A stretch of DNA of 64,000 nucleotides from Gnetum montanum (taxonomy: Eukaryota > Streptophyta > Gnetopsida > Gnetales > Gnetaceae). The stretch covers positions 437,878-501,877 of the forward strand of contig MNCI01002657.1 in NCBI GenBank assembly GCA_015680685.1, written 5' to 3'. The stretch's first letter is position 1. The number at the start of each line of letters is the position of its first letter. The notes under the pieces are model-generated. The model had not been told where the DNA came from. It worked only from the letters and a program-made list of their open reading frames with translations, and searched no databases. Shown here one piece after another: positions 47,068 to 59,136 of this stretch. Both the position numbers and the translations under genes were made by a program.

Positions 47068-48283
47068 ATGACATCACCTAATAATGAACGAAACACGAGC
47101 TATAATGGAGAATCATCAGGAATACATGATGTATCTAGATCAACAGCTACGGAAGAAAACATCAAACCAGCTACACATGAGATAAAACTGCTGGGCCCAA
47201 TGGACCAAGTAACCACTAACAAGCATACACCTAATAGTAAAGATTTAGCAACAGCCCTAACACAGGTCATGCAAGCACTTAAACAGAAAAACACTTCATT
47301 AAGCCTATATGACTTGATGTTAACTTCTCAAACTCATTGTGAAGCCCTAGTACGCATGTTGACATCAATCCCGGTAAGTGAAGACTTACCTCCAAATGAA
47401 CCATCAATTCATGTAGTAATGTATTCGCTTCAAGGATCGACTTCTAAATCACTAGGCTTCCACACTAACAACATCAAAATTGATGAGAAAACAAGAGAAG
47501 TGACAATCGCACCTATGTTCATAACGATACAAGTAAATCAATTCAAAATACATCGAGTGCATGTAGATGATGGAGCTACCGCAAACGTAGTACCTTATCC
47601 CATCATTGAACATTAAGGCTTACGAAACTAATTAGACCAACCTCCACTACATGTTTAAAATTGTTTAGCGGATCACGCATAGTAGTAAAAGGCACCATAA
47701 CTTTGGACTTTAGAGCAGGGGACCAGTTTCCCACATCTGCTAACTTTGTTGTCATCGACGAAATGCCAGGGTTCAACTGAATATTAGGAAGACCCTTGCT
47801 GGCCCAACTAAGAGCAGTCTCTTCCCCCATACACCAAGAGATTCACCTACCTTATGAAGGTGGTGAAATTGTTATACACGGGGAGGCTACTACACCTACC
47901 ATCTCGTCACATACAGATACAAATTAGGGCTCAGAGGTTAAGTTTGAAGAGCCTAAAAAGGATGACACAAAGGAAAAACAAAGTTGCATGCAACCAATAG
48001 ACAATGATCCATCAGATGCAAAAGAAACTTCACCTAGCACAGAAACACCCGAACCTGAAACGGTACATATACCGCCTAACCTAGAAACTACAACAAACAT
48101 CGAAACTACTAAACATACATAAACACTAGAAGATGCCAACATAGAGCCTATTCCATCAGACGTCCCTTGGGCTGAATTACCGTTCAACGTGATCAGCGAA
48201 GGGGACGCTGAGTACAGAATCATACCTTCTAGCGTCACTCCTAACATTAAATTAAGAAAAATCAAAAAATTGCTAAAATGTTA
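47068..48283 (+). pseudogene. pol: Protease region of N
   Basis: Open from 47068 to 47616 with HRVHVDDGATANVVPYPIIE; DDGA lies at 47566-47577. A frameshift just after, near 47616, moves the reading to another frame, in which KLFSGSRIVVKGTITLDF, MPGFN*ILGRPLLAQLRAVS, LPYEGGEIVIHGE and PWAELPFNVISEGDAEY continue to a stop at 48283. RT starts only 5.7 kb further on, after the antisense gene. Confidence 0.85.
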
Positions 48284-48289
48284 AACTAC

Positions 48290-48515
48290 ATTCTTCGTCT
48301 AAAATGACGTTAAACTATCACATGTCCGCAACGACATAAAACTAGCTACGACCAAAAATGGAACGATTTACCAAGAAATCCATCAATATCACTTGAAACT
48401 TCTTGTGTTTACACTTGGCCTAAAATGGCCCTAAACTAGAACATCAAGACTACAGTCTATCATGACTTTAAACTGACACACACGTGCACATGGCCCGAAA
48501 TGGCCTTAAACTAGA
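48290..48515 (+). repeat. Motif block 1 of N
   Basis: Copies of ATGACGTTAAACTATCA, ACGACATAAAACTAGCT, ATGGCCCTAAACTAGAA, ATGACTTTAAACTGACA and ATGGCCTTAAACTAGAG. The stretch 48516-48948 is AT-rich with nothing else recognisable. Confidence 0.85.
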
Positions 48516-48948
48516 GCATTTTTCTTATATTTTTTTCTCTCAATTCAAGTTCACTGTTTGAATTTATGCCTACATTGTTGCATTATCAGTTACAGTTTTC
48601 CTTCGCATTTCGCTTTTACATGATTATGATTCAATTACAATTACATTCCTACATGCATTCCTACTTCATGCATTACACTTAAACAACAAAATGAACAAAA
48701 AAATTTTACACTGCTGCATCATGTTTACATTTAAACAGCCAAAAGAACAAAAATATTTTCACTTCAAATCTACGCTTATCAGTGTTCAAAAAAACGCAAA
48801 ATTCAAACAAAGAAAAATGAATAATAGAAAACTTAACCAAAAAATTGTTTAAATGTATCAAAGTCAAATTAAAACTTAGCATCGTGTCCCCACATGATAC
48901 ATACATCACATACATAATCATTTTAACAAAAAAAACATCAAATCGAAA

Positions 48949-51900
48949 CTAGGTATCAAATCTAGGAGGAGCTTGATCTTTAGACTCCTTCGCATCATCC
49001 TGCCCCACTCTGCTAGGACCACCTTCTTGGCCACCGTCATCCTCATGATTTTGTAAAAGGTAAAAGAAAATAATTAACAAAGAAAGATGACATTTTTTGC
49101 TAGAAAATAATAAAAAAAATTGACGAGTCTAAACAACTTACCAAAGAAGACCCTCGTAGACCAAACTCCAGCTGATGAAGGATTTCCTCTTCAGGGACAC
49201 TTGCCCAGTCAGTTCCATCAAGACCCAGATCAACGTCGGCTAAGGCCTTCCCTTTGTCCACTGCAGACCAAGTGGGACGTTTAAGAGGAAACATGCCCAT
49301 AGAAACCTCCCCATAAGTAGTAGTGATAACCCTCTTGGGAGACTCCATCTCTACCATAGCGTTCTTAGCAAACACATCAAATGAAGATCTTAAGCCTAAA
49401 CCATCTACAAACATCTCCAGTTGATGCTTCTCTATCGATTGTTCCTTCAATGATTTTTTATAATGATACTTATGCATCTTTTCATCTTGACCCCATTTCC
49501 GTACCTTAGATGCAAAATCTTTCCAATCCTAACATTTGAGATTCAGCAAATCAATTTGCGCCTTCNTAAATTCCAATACCTAGTATAAGTAATCTCAAAG
49601 GTTCACCAAGAATAATCACCCATCAACCTCGCCAAGGTAAACTCATAGCGTGATTTAAAATCATCTCGTTTTGCCGTTAGCCTGGTAGTCTCCTTTTCCC
49701 CCACTTGAATTTGCAACCATAGTTTCTCGATGGAACGCCTACAAGTCCAAAGAGACTTAGCATTCTGCACAACACATTCTGCCATCTCATCATAGATCTG
49801 TCTTGGCACTTGCTCAATCTTTGGTGGTAGTGCAGGTAGACTATCAATGCAAGTGGCCTTAGATGGATCTGACTTTAGCTTAGTCCCTATCCACGTGAGA
49901 AGAACATGCATTAGACATTGGATGATGGAAACGGATGTGAAAACCGAAGGACACAAAATGCTTAAGACATATATACCTATTTCAGGGTGAGCTTGTTGGA
50001 TGCGATTGACTACCTCATCAATAATACCAAGGACAAAATCCATTTTACTGGGCATTTCAATCCAAGTAAATGGTTCATGTGTAGGAGATGGGTCAACTTC
50101 GGTGGTCATTTCCATAGGAGTCTTCATCATAGGTATTTCCAAACAGACATTAGGATTTGTCCTAGCTTCAACATTTTTACCTAGTAGCAGTAAAAACATA
50201 AAATTAAAAATTTGAATAATAGAAAGAACAATTCATGAGCTGAATAAACATAATAAGGAGAACATACCGGAATCTCTGTCCTCTTCCAGATTTAGGGGAT
50301 CAGTAAGGTCTAACCTTCCTCCGAAGAAACCATCAATCATCTCGTTGACTGCATCCTGATCATCAATGTGACCCTTTTTTGTGGTGTCTCCCTCCCACTC
50401 TTTCACTTCTTCAGTTAGAGGGGTAGGGACTTCCATCTCGTTGTTGCACGCTTCATCCTCCTGATCCAAATTCGTTGGGACTTCTTCCTCCTCGACAATC
50501 GGTGTCAACACCTCCCTTCTTACTTTAGGAGTTGACTCTGATGACATTCATAAGTTCAAGAATCAGCTTCAGATAAATGGCCAGAAAATAATAATGATAA
50601 TAAAATAAGGATAAATGAGTGAATCAAGCTTACTTACCACGTGCTATCATTTTAAACCGTATGTGTTTCACCTTCGGTTCATCTACAGTTGGAGCCACCT
50701 CTCTAGAGCGCTTAGGTTGTTGGACCTTGGACTTGGCCTTCCCGATTGTTTCCTTGATTACTTGATTAGCTCTCCTAGTAGTATAGGGCACATCACTTGG
50801 TTCCAACCCTATGTTTTCACGCGTATGAATTGAATGGCCAGATGACCCCTTCGTTGTAACAGAAATCGATTCGTCAATCCCCTTGGGAGCATCCTGAGAT
50901 CTTGTCACCTTAAATAAGTGGTGAATCCATGGGTGAGATAGTTGCCCATGATCCCTTAACACGTACTTGTTGTCCATGCAAACAACTAGAAATTCAGCCA
51001 GCCGGCGCAAGTAAGCGGTGAAGAATGCAAAGGTGAAATGGGACTACGCTTCAATGTTCGAACGCAACCTCACTATCTCCCCATGGAAACCTAAAAGTAA
51101 GAACTGTGCCCAATTATAGCGTACCCCAATCTCCAAAATCGTGCACATGATACGCACAGATTCTACCCCAAATGTCCTCACTTGGGACAGGGACTTGGGA
51201 AACACTCGCGCTCTGAACAGGGGGTACAACTCATTGACTTCGGTCACTTTTGATTTTCCTTGCATAGGGAATCCCTTAGCACCTTTAAGAATGCCCAACC
51301 AGTCCTCCAATTCACGAACCACATGGATCTCCTTCTACGCTCTATCCAAACTCACTTTAGTCCCAGCTGCTAGTACACCAAAGAAGTCTGAAAAGAACTC
51401 TGCTGACAGATGGAAGGCCACTTTGATTCCCTTGACGCGAGTACTATAGCAAGTAACCACTTCGTTGAAAGAATCAACGATCGTAATCATATCAGTCACA
51501 GAGAGATCGAGACTTGGGGCCGTAAATAACTCCATGAGGCCAGCATCGCACAGACAACTGATGATATGTGATGGTGCCTTATCATGCAGCCATCGTTGTG
51601 CATCACTGATCTCCCTGAATTTCATGGCTAAGGTGCTCTCAGTTTGCCCAGCTGTGATGGTGACTCCGTCCAGTGGAACACCCATTGTATGCATAAGGTA
51701 ACACTATGGAGTCAATATAACCTATGATATATCAAGCAAACGTTAAGCCTCAAAAATACCATTACTTACTATCAGATAATGGATTAGGGTCATTAAAAGT
51801 CAAATCAGCATCACATGGGAAAATTGGCCCATTACGGGACCAATCCCCATGTAGCCACCCCTGAGCCTCACATTGTGCAAATGCCCTGGAATATCATTTG

Positions 51901-52580
51901 TGAAAATGAACAATTGCACCCTTAGTCTGAGCTAACATGGTGCCACGAAGAGTGGGACCCACCATGAAAGTCTCTAAGGCGGTATGAGTCAATGCAAGTC
52001 CATCATCACCTATGCATACTTCTCCTTTGTCAAATTGGGGCCTGCAAAGGAACGACAGTCAAAACCTGAACAACCACTAAACATTAGAACAAAAACAATA
52101 AATTAAACAACCTTACCTCTCTACCCAGTACACCATTCCAGGAGGATTCTGGAATAAGGTATGTACATGAGTGGCCAGGAATAAGGTGTTATTGATGTCG
52201 TGAGCGCCATATGATAATAGGTCCCATACATGTGATAACGGGTGGGTAGATCTGGGTCCTCCAGAGGGACCATCCTCAATCGTAAGCGGTTCCTCATCGA
52301 TGTCCACCATGAAAGCCACAATGCCATTTGAGGATCCTGGTAACATAGTCTCAAGCATGCTCAACACTAATTGTTCACTTAGATGCGACCATATTACCAT
52401 GCTAAATTTTTCTAAGATGAAGGAAAGGAATTCCCAGGCCCCTTATCTGAACCATACCCCATTGTGATCAATGGTCATATCAAGAACTGGCTCGTCAAAA
52501 TCAATTGGACCAAACCACGTCAGAACTCCAACAAGCTCCACCACTAGGAGGAAAGGTTTGGGATCCTTGCAAGTATTCAA
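48949..52580 (-). pseudogene. Antisense gene (aORF) of N, best-preserved copy
   Basis: Exons reading leftward: about 52580-52117 (VELVGVLTWFGP, MVIWSHLSEQL, VHTLFQNPPGMVYWVE), 52041-51770 (ALETFMVGP, WLHGDWSRNGPIFP), about 51709-50638 (MELFTAP, TDMITIVDSFNEV, YNWAQFLL, RRLAEFLVV), about 50531-50270 (acidic), about 50184-49980 (KMDFVLGIIDEVVNRIQQAH), about 49890-49150 (coiled-coil type, SLWTCRRSIEKLW, EEEILHQLEF) and a short last exon ending TAG at 48949. Donors GTAAGG (52116), GTAAGTAAT (51769), GTAAGTAAG (50637) and GTAAGTTG (about 49143); acceptor TTTGCAG (52042). Only a few in-frame stops remain. One ambiguous base lies at 49566. Product unknown: no enzyme motif that I recognise. Confidence 0.75.
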
Positions 52581-52639
52581 GAACCAGGGTTGATAAGCTA
52601 CGCATAAATAAAGTTCACCTTAGGGACCAACACTAGGAA

Positions 52640-53340
52640 AAGCTGCTTTTCTTAACGCCCAGCGTGCAGACCCTGCATGCCACAAACCCTAGCGTGTAGA
52701 CCCTGCACGCCACAAACCCCAACGTGCAGACCCTGCATGCTGCACATCTGGGCGTGTGAACCCTGCATGCTGAAAAACCCAGCATGCATGTCCTTCACAC
52801 TGGAATGTGAACACACTAACCCCACACGCTAAGTGTTTTGGCCCCATCCTTTACGCTATAGAAACATTCACGCTACAGAAACCTTATGCTATGGAAACAT
52901 TTACGCTACGCAATGGGAAAAATCAACAAGAATAATAGGTAAAAAATAAAATTTTTGACAGAGGATCAGAGCCTACCGGCATGACGATCCTGACCATGAC
53001 GGGATCATGGGTTTAGGTAGGCACTGGAGCATAGCCTGGCTTTCCTCCACAAAAGTCAAGCTAGGCTCCTTCCTTCCCTAGCCTTCTACTTGCTTACCCT
53101 TGCCCATCGATGCGTTCACGCTGAACCCTGAACCTTACATTCATGCCATGTACAACCCTACACGTTGAGGGTTCCAGTTCTCCCTTCACGCTACGTTCAC
53201 GCTAGAACACCAATCCCCCGCAAGCTGAGGGCTTCATTCTCCCTGCATGCTACAAACCCCAATGTGAAGACCCCGCACGTTGCGGATTCCATTTGAACAT
53301 ACACGCTGAACCCTTCAGTCTGACTCGTCGCACCCCGACC
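52640..53340 (-). repeat. Word-rich minisatellite of N
   Basis: Repeats of CCCAGCGTGCAGACCCTGCA and CACGCTA/TACGCTATGG, the same word as in N's LTR, upstream of the antisense gene's exon 2 and therefore in its intron 1. Confidence 0.8.
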
Positions 53341-53799
53341 TACACCATCCTTGCTACATCCTTTGCACTGTTCCTACACCTGTCTCTGCCCGTACCACCT
53401 AAGGTTCGTCCCTGTGCCACGCTATACTGGATCTTACCCTGAGCATACATTCATGCTGCGATTTGAGTTCATGCTGCAATTTCACCCACATTCACATTGT
53501 CTCAGAGTTAACTTTGATGTTTACACTTGTTCTCCATTTTATGCACTACCACATGGCATACGCCGCTCCATGGAAATCGGTGTATGGGTATTTTATTTGG
53601 ATGAAATAAAAAAAATAAACAAAATAAACACAATGATTAGCTAAAATACAAATACATATAAACAAAGGTAAAGATAATTATATACTTGGCTAACCATTAC
53701 CCATATAAATTCTTCTCTTGCACAGCATACTCTTCATCTAGCAGTCTCACATTAGGTAATGATTACAAACCGTACAATCAACTAGACATCATAAATGAA
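53341..53799. other. Spacer of N between minisatellite and block 2
   Basis: By position it should hold the antisense promoter and first exon. I cannot find a clear counterpart of the B and O TATA box; the nearest is AAATAAAATACCC on the minus strand near 53590. Confidence 0.4.
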
Positions 53800-53895
53800 C
53801 AAAACATGGCTCGATAAGGCCTTAAACTTCCATGATCAGTCTGTCATGACTATAAACTAAAAGGCAAGGCCCGGTATGGCCCTAAAATTCCATGA
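53800..53895 (+). repeat. Motif block 2 of N
   Basis: GATAAGGCCTTAAACTTCCA, ATGACTATAAACTAAAAGG and ATGGCCCTAAAATTCC, directly upstream of RT. Confidence 0.7.
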
Positions 53896-54008
53896 GTCTA
53901 GGTATGATGATAAATTACCACTGCATACCTTAGTCACTGTTAAACGTACACATGAGTTACATTGCTTGGAAAGCATAACACCCCCTCTAGCTCACTTTGC
54001 TCCCTGTT

Positions 54009-54018
54009 TATTGGCAGG
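54009..54018 (+). other. Conserved splice-acceptor-like site before RT of N
   Basis: TTATTGGCAG|GATCAAGC preceded by CACTTTGCTCCCTG. Same place and sequence type as in D (18051) and O (41147). Confidence 0.45.
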
Positions 54019-55640
54019 ATCAAGCGCAATGGGTTGTATGAATCTATTCACACCATTGACCATTGATGGAACATACGGAAAGATCACAAAAGAAATCAAC
54101 ATAAATTCTATTGACTTAGGTCCATCAACAGATGACACATTTGTAGCCTCAATGCAACAAACATTAGACAACTATGAAGGTATGACAAAATCTCTAGACA
54201 TAGAAGCTGATAGCATCACTGAAGACCCTTTAACTAAAACCCCCATAACTATGCCTGATGGTGAAGTTAAAGTATTAAAATTGAGCTCACTATTACTACC
54301 TCAACTTGCCAAGGACATGGAACACATGCTTCAAGAAAACATGAAAGCATTTGCTTGGTCTTACAATGACATGCTTGGACTAGATCCTCACATTTTCCAA
54401 CACAAAATTATACTCAATCCCAAGTTAAGACCAGTGAAACAGAAAGCACGCAAGGTCAAACCTGAGGGAGCACTGACAGTTCACAATGAGATGACTAAGC
54501 TTATCAAGCTGGTTTCATTCGGGCTATTGACTACGATGATTGGGTGTCTAACATGGTTATAGTCCCCAAGAAGAACGGAAGCATTCTCTTATGCATAGAC
54601 TTCCGGGATCTCAATATCGCAACCATAAAGGATGACTTCCCGTTACCAAGCATTGATCAACTTGTTGACTCAACTGCGGGGCATGCTCTATTGTCTTTTA
54701 TGGATGGATTTTCGGGATATAACCAGATACGGATCAACCTAGAACATCAGCTCAGGATGACCTTCATGACACCATGGGGAACCTTTTGCTATACAATGAT
54801 TCCATTTGGCTTGAAGAATGCTGGTGCCACATATCAGAGAGCAATGACATTCATTTTTAGCAATTACATACTTCATTCGCTCAATGATTATGTGGATGAC
54901 ATTGCAGTTAAATCAAAAACACCAGAGAAACACATAAAAGACTTAGATTTGGTTTTAAAACGTTGTCTAAAATATGAACTTAGGCTCAACCTAAAGAAAT
55001 GTGTCTTTGGGGTAAAAATGGACAAGATGCTAGGCTTCGTAGTATCAAAAATAGGAATACAAGTAGATCCCGACAAGGTTAAGGCTATCACCAACTTGAA
55101 ACCACCAAGCAACCTTACTGAACTCTGAGGTCTACAAGGTAGATTATAGTTCATCAGGAGTTTCATAGAAAAACTGATGGACAAGTTGAAACCTATGAAC
55201 CACTTTCTACGCAAGAACGTCCATTTTGAATGGACTTCACAATGCCAAGAAGCATTTGACAACATTAAAATGACACTTGTTCAACTATTGATAGTGTATC
55301 CACCTCAGAACAACAAACCATTCTATATCTACTTGGCCACTTCAGATTCATCCGTCGTGTCTATGCTTTGCCAGAAATGAGATGATGGAACTGAAGTCCC
55401 TATTTATTATTTAAGCCATGCATTAGTAGCCCATGAGAAGAAGTACAACAAGGTGGAGAGGTCANGTTTTCCTTAAAGAAATGGTGACATTACCTCTTCC
55501 ATAACCAAGTCAATATAATCTACAAGGATAATGTGCTCAGAGCCATCACGGGCAACCTCTATGAATCAAGTAAGATAGCTCGCTGGAAAGCCATGATAGC
55601 TGAGTTTGACCTACACTACATAGCACAGTAATTAGTTAAG
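54018..55640 (+). pseudogene. pol: Reverse transcriptase and gypsy-type RNase H of N
   Basis: MNLFTPLTIDGTYGKI, GEVKVLKLSSLL and FAWSYNDMLGLDP lead into RT. A base is missing near 54505, moving the reading to the frame 54544-55128, which holds VPKKNGS, DFPLPSID, DGFSGYNQIRI, PFGLKNAGATYQ and the catalytic YVDD. A TGA at 55126-55128 is followed by GLQGRL, the connection, and the RNase H core (FYIYLATSDSS, YYLSHAL, KKWWHYLF). An ambiguous base at 55465 sits where about 17 bases present in O are missing. Confidence 0.9.
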
Positions 55641-55649
55641 GGTCAAGCT

Positions 55650-56333
55650 ATAGCAACTCAAATGACTATATCACCAATGCATGATCAAGCGACAATAGAG
55701 CCAAATTTCCCGGACGAAAATGTGAGTGCAATAGACATAGTGCCTGATAACTACGATGCCACCTTGAATTTTGATGGAGCATCCACCTCCCAAGGGGGAA
55801 GTGCCACCGCTGTCATCACCTATCCCTCCAGGGAGATCCGACCCTTTGCTTATCATTTCAATTTTCACTGTACCAACAATGTCGCAAAGTACGAAGGTCT
55901 CCTTAGAGGTCTCACAGCAGCACTAGCTTCCAACATCACACGACTCGTAGTTAGAGATGACTCACAATTAGTTCTAAATCAAGTCACAGATGTTTATGCA
56001 TGCAAAGAACAGCACTTACAACCATATTGTGATTTGACTAAGCATTTGCTGAAGCGATTCAACAACATAGATGTACAACATATTTCTAGAAATGATAACA
56101 CCATTGCAGATGCACTAGCTACGTTAGCCCTAAACTTAGCACCAAACATGTTCCACACGTTGCCTAGTTCTATAATCAGTTGTGCTAAACCCATAACTGA
56201 TACTCCCGATGAATTATCAATTACATCAGTTAGTACAACACACATAGTAGAATGGTATGATGACATAAAAGAGTACCTTCTACATGGCGAAACACCACGA
56301 CACCTAACAAATGCACAAAAGGACACAGTATGA
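55650..56333 (+). pseudogene. pol: Archaeal-type RNase H of N
   Basis: Open for 223 codons. LNFDGAS, AKYEGLLRG, RDDSQLVLNQ and IADALATLAL give the four acidic positions, but the second (AEYEG in O) is Lys here. It lies between the gypsy RNase H and integrase, the arrangement of Tat elements. Confidence 0.9.
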
Positions 56334-57486
56334 AAATGTTCTCGACAGTATGCATTAGTAGGTAACACATTGTGTTGTAGATCCTATGAAGGTATCCTGT
56401 TAAGGTGCGTTAGTAGTACTGATGGCCAGACCATTGTGGAGCAAGTACATGAAGGACTTTGTGGAGGGCACATAGCACCCAAAGCAATGGCAACCAAAAT
56501 AAGGTGTTTAGGGTACTATTGGCCACACATGGAGTACGACTATGTCTCCAAGGTCAAAATGTGTGATACATGTCAAAGGCATGGTAATCTTATACATGTC
56601 CCATCCAATGAGTTGCATACAGCTCAAATCACATGGCCTTTCCAAAAGTNTTATCAGTAATGATGGCCATTGGGATGCCAAAGTGGATCACAATGTTTTT
56701 GAGGATAAAGTTGCATACTTGTTTCGAAGTGGTCTTCCTAAGAGGACTAGCTTCTACCCATTTCATAAAGGATTTAGTTGCGGTTATGATGAAGCTATGT
56801 CCTACCGAAGATGAGGGAGTTATTGGTCCAATGATGTCTAACTCCTACTTTTGGNCAGTGTCAAAACAAAAACCTTCTGCGATAACTTAGGCATTAAACA
56901 TTCGTTCTTGTCCCCATATTACCCTCAGAGAAATGGACAAGTAGAATCCATGAACAAGATTTTCATCTCAGTGCTAAAGAAGAGGCTTACGGAGAGCAAG
57001 AGAAAATGGCATGAATAGTTGGTATATGTGTTATGGACTTATCACACTACGCATCGGACTTCCATAGGTAAAATGCCATATAGTCTTGTTTATGTTTTGG
57101 AAGCTGTTTTACCTTTGGAGTTGCAGGTACCATCCTTAAGTATCACACTCTCTGGACTCCTCGATGAGGGTCAAAACAATGACTTGTGTGTTGTTGACTT
57201 GGACTTAGTGGAAAAGGAACATACACATGTGCTCGATCAGATCGAGTGGTATTAGAAACAACAACGATGACACCATCAACATGACATTCACAAGTGCCCA
57301 ATCAAAGAAGGTGACCTCGTACTTAAGACGGTCTGTGAATATGCGGGAAAGTTTGCAGCCAACTGGGAAGGGCCCTACATGGTAGCCAAAGCATACGACA
57401 ATGGAGCATTTAAACTAGTTGACATGGAAGGGAATGAGTTTGCACACCTAACCAACCACTTGTACTTGAAACCATTCTACGTTTGA
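56334..57486 (+). pseudogene. pol: Integrase of N, with an inverted internal segment
   Basis: The zinc-binding module is intact (VHEGLCGGHIAPKAMATKIR, CDTCQRHGN). The catalytic core from about 56651 to 56854 is present only as its reverse complement, with an ambiguous base at each end. The forward reading resumes with HSFLSPYYPQRNGQVE, LLDEGQNNDL, NWEGPYMVAKAY and ends KPFYV, TGA at 57484-57486. Stops lie at 57018 and 57255. There is no chromodomain after the GPY/F-like module. Confidence 0.85.
56651..56854 (-). other. Inverted 204-bp piece of integrase between two ambiguous bases
   Basis: On the plus strand it aligns with the plus strand of D (15210-15420), whose integrase is on the minus strand, so it is reversed relative to the rest of N. 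Its right end repeats in inverted form the 8 bases CCAAAAGT found just left of 56650. Confidence 0.85.
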
Positions 57487-57499
57487 GCATAAACTCAGG

Positions 57500-57960
57500 T
57501 ATGTGCTCATCCTAGAATCATGACGGTAAACTGATACCACAGATCATCTTGGAATCATGACGGTAAACTAATGCCACAGATCATCCTGGAATCATGATGG
57601 TAAACTGATACCACAGAATGTCCTGGAATCATGACGGTAAACTGATACCACAGATCATCCTGGAATCATGATGGTAAACTGATACCACAGATCATCCTTG
57701 CATTATGACAATAAACTGACACCACAGTTCATCCGTAATGACAATAAACTAGCACCCATTCGGTACGATATTAAACTACCACAGTTTCGTTCGCCGGAGT
57801 CCGCTAAGACTATAAACTAGTTTGCCTCTCCACAGTGCACCAAGACTTTAAACTAGTAATGCACCATCCGTTACGATGCTAAAATGGCAACGTTCAATGG
57901 GTTATGATATAAAACTAACCCACGACAGTTCGCTACAACTATAAACTGGCAACTTTATCT
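57500..57960 (+). repeat. Motif block 3 of N, with a 37-38-bp tandem array
   Basis: Six units of CATCCTGGAATCATGACGG plus TAAACTGATACCACAGAT between about 57510 and 57725, then more diverged copies (TAATGACAATAAACTAGCAC, AAGACTATAAACTAGTTTG, AAGACTTTAAACTAGTAATG). The unit is the one found in D. Confidence 0.9.
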
Positions 57961-59136
57961 CTAGTTTCCCAATCGGTAGCTGCATTCAAACTTCATCAGA
58001 GCTGTTGCCTCACTCATCATCAGTTGATCCTAACGACACTGCTGCCATTCATATTCAGTTCTTGAAATCTCATCTAGTGCCTTTGTTTCATCAGTCACAT
58101 TCATGTCTAAAGTGTTCGCTAACTCATTCACTTGTGGTTTTCTTGTCTTCTTGGAGTTGTGTTTGCAGGATGACACCTAGGGATGCTCGTACATGTATAC
58201 ACTTCATCACGGTGACAAGGTGCCACATTGTTTCTGATGCATGCAACCAGGTTAATTAATCTATTCAAAAGTACATTCTCCATTTCCCTAACAATCTCGT
58301 TCCCTTTCCTACCTAGTCACAATTCCCAGATACACCCAGTGCACCCAAAACTTTGAGCATACAGTTTCACGCTGTGACACTCTCAGGCAGTTGCAACACA
58401 CAACACGACACATGAGCATGAGTGTAAAATTGAAAAAAGAATAAAAAAATGAAAAAAGAATAAAAAATGAAAAAAAATAAAAAAATGAAAAAAAAGAACA
58501 AAAAAATGAAAAAAGAACAAAAAAATAAAAAGGAACAGAAAAGAAAAAGAAAAAAGAAAAGAAAAGAAAGAGCAAAGAGCAAAATGAATTGCAAGCCCTT
58601 GGCACTTCCCATACAAGCCCCAGGCAGGAAGACAGTGGTCTGGGAAAGAGCCGTTCGTATCTCACACCATCATGTTTCATCTCACTATGTGGCTTTAGCT
58701 GTTGGACAATGGGTTCCCTTAGACACTCTATAAGGGTCCTGTTTCTCCAAAGAATGCATCATCTCATCGCATGGCTTTGGTTGTGACAACAAGTTCTCTT
58801 AAACCTGATACAAGAGTCTTGTTCCTCCAAAGGACACACACCTCATACCTTGGTTCCAAGTCTACCAAACATTGGCCATCGACAAGGAACAACATGAATT
58901 GTTTGCAAAAAGATGAATACTCCTCTCCCACACCAGCACAATCCCTTGATCAATTCCCAATCCCCTAGACATCATCTGAAAAATTCATTTTCCAATCCCA
59001 AGTACTTCTGAACATGGTGCAAGGACATTTGGCCAAGTGTCAAAGGACAATGCCACTAAGTTGCTTGTGGTATTTTTTACTTCTTTGTTGATGCCTTTTG
59101 GGTCGATTCCTCCAAGTGTCAACAAAGAGGGACCAA
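57961..59136 (+). other. 3' untranslated region of N
   Basis: No gene. It contains a purine-rich tract at 58434-58590 (AAAAAATGAAAAAAGAA repeats). AACAAAGAGGGACCAA lies at 59121-59136, immediately before the LTR, and is the likely polypurine tract. Confidence 0.7.

Noticed and set aside
54888-55265. 125-codon minus-strand ORF over RT of N
   Set aside because: Shadow of RT, whose sense frame has the YVDD and thumb motifs.
58309-58680. Minus-strand ORFs rich in Phe, resembling a membrane protein
   Set aside because: They arise from the purine-rich AAAAAATG tract read in reverse; no start context and no homologue in the other elements.
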